Shown: positions 1-5,265 of the stretch, piece by piece
How positions within the stretch are numbered: the stretch's first letter is position 1
Layout of the letters: each line of letters begins with the position of its first letter
Origin: Rhodospirillaceae bacterium
GTDB taxonomy: Bacteria > Pseudomonadota > Alphaproteobacteria > UBA828
Length of the DNA stretch: 7,338 nt
Direction of reading: 5' to 3'
NCBI GenBank assembly: GCA_028819955.1
Contig: JAPPKP010000165.1
Coordinates: forward strand, 1 to 7,338
Made by a program: the position numbers and the translations under genes
Notes under the pieces: model-generated
Seen by the model: the letters and a program-made list of their open reading frames with translations, nothing else
Told to the model about the DNA's origin: nothing
The model's database searches: none

Positions 1-243
1 GCCGTGAGCTGCGGGATCGTGGCGGGCGAAGCGGTGCTCGACCTCGACTATGACGAGGACAGCACGGCGGACGCCGATGCCAACTTCGTGCTCACCGCCG
101 GCGGCGGGATCGTCGAGGTGCAAGGCACGGCGGAGGGCGACCCCTTCAGCGAGGCGCAGCTGCTCGCCATGCTGGGCCTGGCTCGTACGGGCGCGGAACA
201 GCTCTTCGCCCTGCAGCGAGACGCGCTCGCCGGGGCAGGCTAG
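1..243 (+). CDS. rph: Ribonuclease PH, C-terminal 80 residues (5' end outside the window)
   Basis: This is the end of RNase PH, a phosphate-dependent 3'-to-5' exoribonuclease that trims tRNA 3' ends in the cytoplasm. The reading frame is open from base 1 and stops at TAG 241-243, so the gene begins upstream. In the visible part, residues 14-28 ([15 protein letters not shown]) match the conserved acidic stretch of the family, known to hold active-site aspartates. Residues 38-46 (VEVQGTAEG) followed by PF are the second hallmark. The C-terminal helix ends in a short Ala/Gly tail. Family members are about 240 residues, so roughly two thirds is missing to the left. The next gene, rdgB, starts 5 bases after the stop; rph-rdgB-hemW is a familiar order in alphaproteobacteria. 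No start or promoter can be judged here. The identification is firm despite the truncation. Confidence 0.93.
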   Translation, partial: AVSCGIVAGEAVLDLDYDEDSTADADANFVLTAGGGIVEVQGTAEGDPFSEAQLLAMLGLARTGAEQLFALQRDALAGAG

Positions 244-248
244 GCAGC

Positions 249-866
249 ATGGCCCGTCGTCTCGTGACGGCGCGCCTGATCGTGGCGAGCCACAACGCCG
301 GCAAGGTCCGCGAAATCGCGGCGCTGCTGGACCCCCTCGGCATCGAGGCGGTGGGCGCTTCGGCGCTGGGCCTCGCTGAGCCGGAGGAGACCGGCGACAC
401 GTTCGTCGCGAACGCGGCGCTCAAGGCCCGCGCTGCATCCGAGACGAGCGGCGAGCCCGCACTCGCCGACGATTCCGGCCTGGTCGTGCCCGCGCTCGAT
501 GGCGCGCCGGGCATCTATTCCGCCCGCTGGGCGGGGCCGGGGAAGGATTTTCGCGTGGCGATGGCGCGCATCGAGTCGGAGCTTGCGGCGCGCGGGCGCG
601 AGACCGGCGGCGCTGCGGCCTATTTCGTCTGCGCGCTCTCCCTCGGCTGGCCGGATGGGCATTGCGAGACCGTCGAGGGGCGCGTGGACGGGACCCTCAC
701 GTTTCCCCCGCGCGGCCCGCACGGCTTCGGCTACGACCCGATCTTCGTCCCCGGCGGCCACGCGCGCACCTTCGGCGAGATGCGGCCGGAGGAGAAGCAG
801 CCGCTGACCCACCGGGCCCGGGCCTTCGAGCAACTGGCGGCGGCCTGCCTGCCGGTCCGGCCGTGA
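249..866 (+). CDS. rdgB: RdgB/HAM1-family dITP/XTP pyrophosphatase
   Basis: The product (205 aa) is a cytoplasmic nucleoside-triphosphate pyrophosphatase. The family hydrolyses dITP, ITP and XTP to the monophosphate plus pyrophosphate, keeping deaminated purines out of DNA and RNA. Motifs seen in order: SHNAGK (14-19, phosphate-binding, matching TGNVGK of E. coli), ADDSGL (73-78, metal and catalytic aspartates), GIYSARWAG (88-96), GFGYDPIF (159-166), and THRARAF (187-193) near the C-terminus. The last motif normally begins with Ser (SHR); here it is Thr. The length matches the family (about 195-210). The ATG at 249 puts nine residues before the conserved LIVASHN strand, as in homologues; GTG 264 is a less likely alternative. 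The upstream ribosome-binding signal is weak, and the gene starts 5 bases after rph, so translation may be coupled. Its stop overlaps the start of hemW. Confidence 0.95.
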   Translation: MARRLVTARLIVASHNAGKVREIAALLDPLGIEAVGASALGLAEPEETGDTFVANAALKARAASETSGEPALADDSGLVVPALDGAPGIYSARWAGPGKDFRVAMARIESELAARGRETGGAAAYFVCALSLGWPDGHCETVEGRVDGTLTFPPRGPHGFGYDPIFVPGGHARTFGEMRPEEKQPLTHRARAFEQLAAACLPVRP

Positions 867-2056
867 GCGACGACGCCGAATCGAGCCTTATCGATGCGCC
901 GTCGGACCCGGCGCTCGCCCTCTACGTCCACTGGCCGTTCTGCCTCTCCAAGTGCCCCTACTGCGACTTCAACAGCCACGTCAGGGAGAGCGTGGATCAG
1001 GCCAGGTGGCGGGGCGCGCTGCTGCGTGAGGTCGACCACTTCGCGGCGCTGCTGCCCGAAGCGACGATCGCCAGCATCTTCTTCGGCGGCGGCACGCCCT
1101 CGCTGATGCCGCCCGAGACCGCTGCCGCCGTCATCGACAGGGCGGCGATGCGGTGGACCCTCGCAGAGGACGCGGAGATCACCCTCGAAGCCAATCCAAC
1201 CTCGACCGAGGCGGCGCGCCTCGAGGATTTTCGGGCGGCCGGCATCAACCGGGTCTCGCTCGGCGTGCAGGCGCTGGACGACGACGCGCTGCGCTTCCTC
1301 GGGCGCGGGCACGATGCGGCGGAGGCGCGGCGGGCAGTGGCGCTGGCGCAGCGCGTCATGCCGCGCAGCTCCTTCGACCTGATCTATGCGAGGCCCGGCC
1401 AGACCGTCGAGACCTGGCGCAATGAGCTGGCCGAGGCGTTGTCGTTCGCGGGCAACCACCTCTCGCTCTACCAGCTCACCGTCGAGAAGGGCACGCCCTT
1501 CTGGCGGCAGGAGCGCGACGGTGCTTTCGCGCTGCCCGGCGACGATACCGGCCGCGCCCTCTACGACCTGACCCAGGAGACCATGGCGGCGGCGGGCTTC
1601 TCGGCCTATGAGATCTCCAACCATGCGCGCGGCGGCGATGCCTGCCGCCACAATCTCGCCTACTGGCGCTACGACGACTACGTGGGTGTCGGACCCGGCG
1701 CCCACGGCCGCATTCGGCCGGCGGGGAGCGAGCGAATGGCAACGCGACAGCACGCCGGCCCAGAAACCTGGCTCGCTGCCGTCGAGCGCGCCGGCCACGG
1801 CACCGTCGAAACCCGCTCCCTCGATCCGGAAGAGCAGGCGCGGGAGATGCTGATGATGGGTCTCCGGCTCGCGGAAGGCGTGTCCGAAACGCACTTGCGG
1901 CAGCTCACTGGCTGCGACCCGGACCAGGCGATCGACCGAGCCGGCCTCGCCCGCCTCGCCGAGGCCGGTTACCTGGAGCGGCGTGACGGGAGGCTCAGGG
2001 CGACCCCCGCCGGTCGGCCGCTGCTCAACAGCCTGCTGGTCGAGTTGCTCGCCTGA
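863..2056 (+). CDS. hemW: HemW, radical-SAM heme chaperone (HemN-like)
   Basis: The product is 397 aa, counting from GTG 863. HemW binds heme and a [4Fe-4S] cluster and is thought to deliver heme to membrane respiratory enzymes; many databases still mislabel it coproporphyrinogen III oxidase. The radical-SAM cysteines are C27, C31 and C34 (CLSKCPYC). The next positions are D35-F36, so the extra cysteine of true HemN (CxxxCxxCxC) is absent, which favours HemW. Other motifs: GGGTPS (75-80, SAM binding), EANP (109-112), NRVSLGVQ (129-136), YEISNHAR (249-256), CRHNLAYW (261-268), GVGPGAH (275-281), then a HemN C-terminal winged domain to the end. The frame is open farther upstream (to 662), but that part is inside rdgB in another frame. 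GTG 863 gives a 4-base GTGA overlap with the rdgB stop and the expected short N-terminus before [10 protein letters not shown]. No clear Shine-Dalgarno is present, consistent with translational coupling. Confidence 0.95.
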   Translation: MSDDAESSLIDAPSDPALALYVHWPFCLSKCPYCDFNSHVRESVDQARWRGALLREVDHFAALLPEATIASIFFGGGTPSLMPPETAAAVIDRAAMRWTLAEDAEITLEANPTSTEAARLEDFRAAGINRVSLGVQALDDDALRFLGRGHDAAEARRAVALAQRVMPRSSFDLIYARPGQTVETWRNELAEALSFAGNHLSLYQLTVEKGTPFWRQERDGAFALPGDDTGRALYDLTQETMAAAGFSAYEISNHARGGDACRHNLAYWRYDDYVGVGPGAHGRIRPAGSERMATRQHAGPETWLAAVERAGHGTVETRSLDPEEQAREMLMMGLRLAEGVSETHLRQLTGCDPDQAIDRAGLARLAEAGYLERRDGRLRATPAGRPLLNSLLVELLA

Positions 2057-2065
2057 GCGGCGAGC
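2047..2065. terminator. Inverted repeat at the hemW/COQ9 convergent junction
   Basis: GCTCGCC (2047-2053) and GGCGAGC (2059-2065) form a perfect 7-bp GC-rich stem with a 5-base loop (TGAGC) that contains the hemW stop codon TGA 2054-2056. It also lies 9 bases past the COQ9 stop read from the other strand, where a shared bidirectional terminator would sit. There is no T-run on either side, so it is not a canonical intrinsic terminator. It may mark a transcript 3' end or only be chance in GC-rich DNA. Confidence 0.35.
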
Positions 2066-2074
2066 TGCCGTGCG

Positions 2075-2764
2075 CTACGACGGGCTCTGCGGTCCGCGCG
2101 CTTGCGTGGGATCCGCAGCGGCGCGGGCGGCCTCGCGCAGCCGCCGCAGCAGCCCGAAGCCGGGCGGACGAAAGCCGGCGAATCGCGCACGCGCCGTCTG
2201 GACACGCATGACGTCGCCGATGCGCCGGTCGAGGAAGGCCCAGGTGGCCTGCGCATCCTCCGAGCCGTCGTTCAGCCAATAGAGCAGCGTGGAGAGGTAG
2301 ACGCCGGCAAGCAGGGCGCGCTTGGTGTAGAAGCCGAAGTCGGTCGTCTTGTCCCCGACCGCGAACCAGATGGTATCCACGGTGCGGTAGAGCGAGGAGA
2401 GCGCGTGCGGGCCGTTGGCGGACTGCGCCAGGATCGGGAGCGCCGCGCGGACTGCCTCCCGATGCGCCGCGTTCTGTTCCAGCCGAATGCGCACGGCGTG
2501 CGCGATGCGCTCCCGCACCCGCATTGCCGCCAGATCGGTCTCCTTGAGTGCGTCCTCCATGCGGCGGTCGGCGTAGGCCGCGTGATAGGTCACGAGCGCG
2601 ACCGGCCCGCCGGGGAAGGCGTGGCGCGCCTCCTCGGGGTCGATGTCGAGTTCGGCCGCCGCCGCTGCCAGCGCCTTTTCGGACCAACCGTCGAAGGGCA
2701 CGTGAGGGAGGGTTGCGACCAGCAGCCTGTCGCGAGTCTCGTCCACCGGCAACGCCCGCCACAT
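2075..2764 (-). CDS. COQ9-family ubiquinone biosynthesis protein
   Basis: The product (229 aa) resembles the COQ9 family. In mitochondria COQ9 is a TetR-like-fold lipid-binding protein that presents ubiquinone precursors to the hydroxylase COQ7; the alphaproteobacterial versions are presumed to act in aerobic ubiquinone synthesis, but this is much less tested. The N-terminal third (about 8-50) looks like the helix-turn-helix-like part (FDGWSEKAL...LDIDPEEARHAFPGG). The strongest signature is GDKTTDFGFYTKRALLAGVY (137-156) followed by STLLYWLND (158-166), then WAFLDRRIGDVMRV (175-188). The tail after about residue 203 is Ala/Arg-rich and poorly conserved. No transmembrane segment or signal peptide is seen. 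The ATG at 2764 is 3 bases after the def stop, so the two genes are surely co-transcribed and probably translationally coupled; a GAGG sits just upstream inside def. It converges with hemW across 18 bases. The family is clear; the exact biochemical role is inference. Confidence 0.92.
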   Translation of the reverse strand: MWRALPVDETRDRLLVATLPHVPFDGWSEKALAAAAAELDIDPEEARHAFPGGPVALVTYHAAYADRRMEDALKETDLAAMRVRERIAHAVRIRLEQNAAHREAVRAALPILAQSANGPHALSSLYRTVDTIWFAVGDKTTDFGFYTKRALLAGVYLSTLLYWLNDGSEDAQATWAFLDRRIGDVMRVQTARARFAGFRPPGFGLLRRLREAARAAADPTQARGPQSPS

Positions 2765-2767
2765 GGC

Positions 2768-3328
2768 TCAAGCCGCCTCGGCCGCCGCGCGGCCAAGTTC
2801 GCTGGTGAAGGCGAGGGTCGACAGGTCCGTCATCCTCATCGGGTAGAGGATGCCGTCCAGGTGGTCGCACTCATGCTGTACGACTCGGGCGTGGAAGCCC
2901 TCTGCCTCGCATTCGTGCTTCCGGCCTTCGGTGTCCGTCCATCGATAGAGAATGCGATCGTGTCGCGGCACCATGCCGGCAAGGCCGGGGAGAGAGAGGC
3001 ACGCCTCCATGTCCTCCACCATGCGCTCGCCGATCGGCACGATCGCGGGGTTTATGAGGACCGTCGGCGATTCGAGTCCCGATTCGATTGCCGACTCGAT
3101 GTCAGCGCCGTCCCCGTCCGGCTCGCGGCCGGGCGGCACGCGGAAGAGAACGAGTCGCAGCGGCACGTGCACCTGCGGCGCGGCGAGGCCGGCTCCGTTG
3201 GCGTCGACCAGCGTGTCGACCATGTCCTCGATCAAGCGCACGATTGCAGGCGCGGTCGGGTCGGCGACCGGCGATGCGGGGCGGCTCAGCACGGGATGAC
3301 CCATGCGCGCGATCTTGAGTATTGCCAT
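2768..3328 (-). CDS. def: Peptide deformylase (paralogue type, not next to fmt)
   Basis: The product is 186 aa, counting from ATG 3328. Peptide deformylase is a metal hydrolase that removes the formyl group from N-terminal formyl-methionine of nascent proteins. All three metal-site motifs are present: GAGLAAPQ (45-52), EACLS (108-112, C110 ligand) and QHECDH (151-156, H152 and H156 ligands, E153 catalytic). The C110-to-H152 distance of 42 equals that of E. coli (C90-H132). Motif II is usually EGCLS; here Gly109 is Ala. Residues 65-88 form an acidic insertion with repeated Ile/Leu-Glu-Ser units. The frame is open upstream to 3382, but MAILKIARMGHPVL is the usual start of this type. fmt is not adjacent; the neighbour is the COQ9-family gene 3 bases downstream. 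Many alphaproteobacteria carry a def-fmt pair plus extra def copies, so this is likely a second deformylase; that part is inference. Confidence 0.94.
   Translation of the reverse strand: MAILKIARMGHPVLSRPASPVADPTAPAIVRLIEDMVDTLVDANGAGLAAPQVHVPLRLVLFRVPPGREPDGDGADIESAIESGLESPTVLINPAIVPIGERMVEDMEACLSLPGLAGMVPRHDRILYRWTDTEGRKHECEAEGFHARVVQHECDHLDGILYPMRMTDLSTLAFTSELGRAAAEAA
3068..3099. repeat. Cluster of four GANTC sites inside def
   Basis: GATTC at 3069-3073, GAGTC at 3074-3078, GATTC at 3081-3085 and GACTC at 3093-3097 fall within 29 bases. The octamer CGATTCGA occurs twice, 12 bases apart (3068 and 3080), and TCGAGTC/GACTCGA form an inverted repeat. GANTC is the target of the CcrM cell-cycle adenine methyltransferase of many alphaproteobacteria. 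The stretch encodes the Glu-Ser repeats of the def insertion (residues 77-88), and Glu-Ser codons naturally create GANTC, so the coding explanation must be considered first. Confidence 0.55.
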
Positions 3329-3357
3329 GCTCTCTATATGGCCTGCGCCGGCCCTGC

Positions 3358-3386
3358 CGTAAACCGCTTCGCAGCCGCGCATTCAA
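3358..3386 (-). promoter_or_regulatory. Possible promoter for def-COQ9
   Basis: On the reverse strand, TTGAAT (3386-3381) and TTTACG (3363-3358) are separated by exactly 17 bases. The -35 matches TTGACA at 4 of 6 positions and the -10 matches TATAAT at 3 of 6. Transcription would begin near 3351, leaving a leader of about 23 bases. A second -10-like TATAGA lies only 4 bases before the ATG, which would give an almost leaderless message. Both are weak matches by eye. Confidence 0.28.
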
Positions 3387-3459
3387 TCAGAGGGACGGGC
3401 CCCTGCAGCAGGAAGTAAGCCGTTGTCGAAAACGTGACTTTGCCTGCCGAGGACAAGGA

Positions 3460-3489
3460 CTGGCGGCCCAACACAATTTTGGTTATGCT
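3460..3489 (+). promoter_or_regulatory. Possible promoter for the ialB-like gene and rlmN
   Basis: A -10-like TATGCT (3484-3489) lies 32 bases before the ATG. CTGGCG (3460-3465) is a poor -35 (3 of 6) at 18-base spacing. This is the most AT-rich part of the divergent gap (3470-3490), which supports a promoter here. The identification is tentative. Confidence 0.25.
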
Positions 3490-3514
3490 GCGCCGCCGTC
3501 GCCCATAGATTTCC

Positions 3515-3519
3515 AGAGG
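3515..3519 (+). promoter_or_regulatory. Ribosome-binding site before the ialB-like gene
   Basis: AGAGG ends 2 bases before ATG 3522. The sequence is a fair Shine-Dalgarno but the spacing is shorter than usual. No other in-frame start would keep an intact signal peptide, so ATG 3522 stands. Confidence 0.4.
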
Positions 3520-3521
3520 CC

Positions 3522-4058
3522 ATGATCCGACGCATCGCCGCGACGCCGGCGCTCCTGTTTTCCGCAGCTCTGTGTCTTTCACTGCTCGCCGGCCCCCAGG
3601 GGACCCAGGCGCAGGTGAAGCCCGAGCCCTTGGCGGAGAATGCGAATTGGAGAGCCCACAGCTACGTGAGGGACGGCACCAAGGTCTGCTACATGCATGC
3701 GAAGCCGGCCAAGTCCAAAGGCAACTACAAGAAGCGCGGCGCGCCCAACGTCATGGTAACTCGGCGTCAGGGCAGCAGAACGACCGAAGAAGTAAGCGTA
3801 ACCTCGGGCTATCCCTACCCTGAGGGGAAGGTCGTAAAAGTGACCATCGACGGCCGGCAGTTCAATTTCGACCTGACCCACGGGGAGCACGCGTGGGTCA
3901 GTGACGAGGCGGCGGATGCCACCGTCGTCAAGGCCATGATCCGCGGCCGCGAGATGAAGGTACGCGGAGTCTCGCTCAAGAACACCTATTCCGAGGACAG
4001 CTACTCCCTCATCGGGTTCACCAAGATCCACGACGCCATCGAAAAGGCGTGCCCGTAG
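3522..4058 (+). CDS. Exported protein of the invasion-associated locus B (IalB) family
   Basis: The product is 178 aa. The N-terminus has a classic Sec signal peptide: MIRR, a hydrophobic core (about 6-23) and a likely cleavage after Ala30 (GTQA before QVKPE), so it should be periplasmic or secreted. The mature part follows the IalB pattern: NWRAHSY (42-48), KVCYMHAKP (54-62), a variable basic stretch (63-73), [17 protein letters not shown] (95-111), AWVSDEAAD (124-132), [12 protein letters not shown] (136-147), then [10 protein letters not shown] (157-166) and a final KACP. The two mature cysteines, C56 and C177, probably form a disulfide. The name comes from a Bartonella invasion factor, but most family members in free-living alphaproteobacteria have no known function, so no virulence role should be assumed. 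The end overlaps the start of rlmN by 10 bases. Codon use is less GC-biased than in the neighbours (four GTA codons at V79, V91, V93 and V105, plus AGA and AAA). Confidence 0.8.
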   Translation: MIRRIAATPALLFSAALCLSLLAGPQGTQAQVKPEPLAENANWRAHSYVRDGTKVCYMHAKPAKSKGNYKKRGAPNVMVTRRQGSRTTEEVSVTSGYPYPEGKVVKVTIDGRQFNFDLTHGEHAWVSDEAADATVVKAMIRGREMKVRGVSLKNTYSEDSYSLIGFTKIHDAIEKACP

Positions 4059-5245
4059 CCCAGGATTCCGCTGCGGGCTCCAGGTCCGCTACGGACGGCC
4101 GCACAGCAAACGAAGCGAGCGCTTCTGAGAGCGAGCGCGAGAGCCTGATCGGGCTCTCGCGGGACGAGCTTGCCGAGCGTCTGCGGGATGTCGGCGTGCC
4201 GGAAGACCGCCTGCGCATGCGGGCCAAGCAGCTCTGGCACTGGATTTACCACCGCGGCGCCGTCGAGTTCGGCGCGATGACGACGATCGGCGGCGCGCTC
4301 CGCGCCGCGCTCGCCGAGCGCTATACTTTGGCGCGGCCCGAGGTGGCGACCGAGCAGCGCGCGACAGACGGAACGCGGAAGTGGCTCTTGCGCTTCGTCG
4401 ACGGCCGCGAGGTGGAGACCGTCTACATCCCCGAGGAGGATCGGGGCGCGCTCTGCATCTCCTCCCAGGTGGGGTGCACGCTGTCCTGTACCTTCTGCCA
4501 CACGGGCACCCAGCGCATGGTGCGGAATCTCACCGCCGGTGAGATTGTCGCGCAGTTCCTGACTGCGCGCGACGCCTACGGCGAGTGGCCGTCGCCGCGC
4601 GGCCCACGCCTACTCTCCAACATCGTGATGATGGGCATGGGCGAGCCACTGTTTAACTACGACAACGTCGCCAAGGCGCTGCGCGTCGTCATGGACCCCG
4701 AGGGGATCGCGCTCTCGCGCCGGCGGATCACGCTGTCCACCGCTGGCGTGGTGCCGATGATCGAGCGCTGCGGCGCCGAGCTCGGTGTCGGCCTCGCGGT
4801 CTCGCTCCATGCGGTTCGCGACGACCTGCGCGACGAGCTGGTTCCGATTAACCGCAAGTATCCGATCGAAGCGCTGCTCGATGCCTGCCGCCGCTACCCT
4901 GGCGCCAGCAACGCACGGCGCATCACCTTCGAGTACGTGATGCTGAAAGGCGTGAACGACTCGGTCTCTGACGCCCGCGATCTGGTCCGCTTGATCGCCG
5001 GCATCCCCGCGAAGCTGAACCTGATCCCCTTCAATCCCTGGCCGGGCGCACCCTACGAATGCTCATCGCCCGAGGCCATCGAGCGGTTCGCCGCGATCGT
5101 CAACCGGGCCGGCTATGCGGCGCCGGTGCGTGTGCCCCGCGGCCGCGACATTCAGGCAGCCTGCGGCCAGCTCAAGTCGGCGAGTGTGCCGCGGCCTCGG
5201 CTGCGCGGAGGAGACCCCGGCACGGTGAGCGCGCCGGCGGCTTGA
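4049..5245 (+). CDS. rlmN: RlmN, dual-specificity 23S rRNA A2503 / tRNA A37 C2-methyltransferase
   Basis: The product is 398 aa. RlmN is a radical-SAM enzyme that places a methyl on C2 of adenosine 2503 in 23S rRNA (peptidyl-transferase centre) and of A37 in some tRNAs. The cluster cysteines are C143, C147 and C150 (CTLSCTFC). By alignment offset with E. coli (C125/C129/C132), C136 corresponds to the resolving C118, and C372 (AACGQLK) to the methyl-carrying C355, so the catalytic set is complete. Other motifs: [12 protein letters not shown] (56-67), [10 protein letters not shown] (107-116), [12 protein letters not shown] (122-133), [12 protein letters not shown] (196-207), [10 protein letters not shown] (264-273) and [10 protein letters not shown] (324-333). 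Residues 1-31 are a low-complexity Ser/Ala/Glu-rich extension that is not conserved, and about 20 residues trail after the core. GTG 4049 is the only sensible start: no ATG/GTG/TTG follows before V50. It overlaps the ialB-like gene by 10 bases; the purine run GAAAAGG ends only 1 base upstream, so re-initiation by coupled translation is likely. Confidence 0.96.
   Translation: MPVAQDSAAGSRSATDGRTANEASASESERESLIGLSRDELAERLRDVGVPEDRLRMRAKQLWHWIYHRGAVEFGAMTTIGGALRAALAERYTLARPEVATEQRATDGTRKWLLRFVDGREVETVYIPEEDRGALCISSQVGCTLSCTFCHTGTQRMVRNLTAGEIVAQFLTARDAYGEWPSPRGPRLLSNIVMMGMGEPLFNYDNVAKALRVVMDPEGIALSRRRITLSTAGVVPMIERCGAELGVGLAVSLHAVRDDLRDELVPINRKYPIEALLDACRRYPGASNARRITFEYVMLKGVNDSVSDARDLVRLIAGIPAKLNLIPFNPWPGAPYECSSPEAIERFAAIVNRAGYAAPVRVPRGRDIQAACGQLKSASVPRPRLRGGDPGTVSAPAA
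4136..4161 (+). other. Strong hairpin in the start region of rlmN
   Basis: Bases 4136-4146 pair with 4151-4161: ten Watson-Crick pairs plus one G-U next to a four-base GATC loop. It begins 87 bases after the rlmN start, where the non-conserved N-terminal extension meets the conserved domain (codons 30-38). A smaller perfect 5-bp hairpin (GTCCG, loop CTA, CGGAC, 4084-4096) precedes it. No T-run follows. It could protect the 3' end of an ialB-like transcript, slow or attenuate transcription into rlmN, or be a by-product of Glu/Arg/Ser/Leu codons in GC-rich DNA. Confidence 0.5.
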
Positions 5246-5254
5246 ATCCGGCGC
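5231..5254. terminator. Inverted repeat at the rlmN/beta-oxidation gene convergent junction
   Basis: GCGCCGG (5231-5237) and CCGGCGC (5248-5254) form a perfect 7-bp stem with a 10-base loop that contains the rlmN stop TGA 5243-5245. Read from the reverse strand it lies 11 bases after the stop of the fatty-acid oxidation gene. Only a weak pyrimidine stretch (TCTCCTT, 5261-5267) follows on the forward side and no T-run on the reverse side. It may be a shared terminator or mRNA-end stabiliser. Confidence 0.35.
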
Positions 5255-5265
5255 CCGGGCTCTCC

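Noticed and set aside
662..862. Extended N-terminus for hemW (464 aa)
   Set aside because: The extra 67 residues are the Arg/Pro-rich out-of-frame reading of rdgB; GTG 863 with a 4-base overlap fits the family start.
731..1894. 387-residue reverse frame opposite rdgB/hemW
   Set aside because: Both forward genes are complete with catalytic motifs, and the antisense product shows no domain.
3329..3382. 18-residue N-terminal extension of the deformylase
   Set aside because: The family start MAILKIARMGHP is at ATG 3328; the extension is not hydrophobic or targeting-like and has no homologous pattern.
2102..3418. 438-residue open frame on the forward strand opposite def and COQ9
   Set aside because: It is the mirror of two clearly identified reverse genes. 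Long antisense frames are expected in GC-rich DNA; its protein has no recognisable motif and runs across the divergent promoter region.
3322..3525. 67-residue forward frame ending in a 4-base ATGA overlap with the ialB-like gene
   Set aside because: The overlap looks tempting for a leader peptide, but the frame starts inside def, uses codons unlike the genome, lacks a ribosome site and has no recognisable features.
3334..3582. 82-residue reverse frame between def and the ialB-like gene
   Set aside because: It covers the signal-peptide region of the exported gene on the other strand and overlaps the likely def promoter; no motif or start signal supports it.
3522..4058. Reading the IalB-like protein as an invasion or virulence factor
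   Set aside because: The family name is historical; members are widespread in non-pathogens, and nothing else in the window suggests host interaction.
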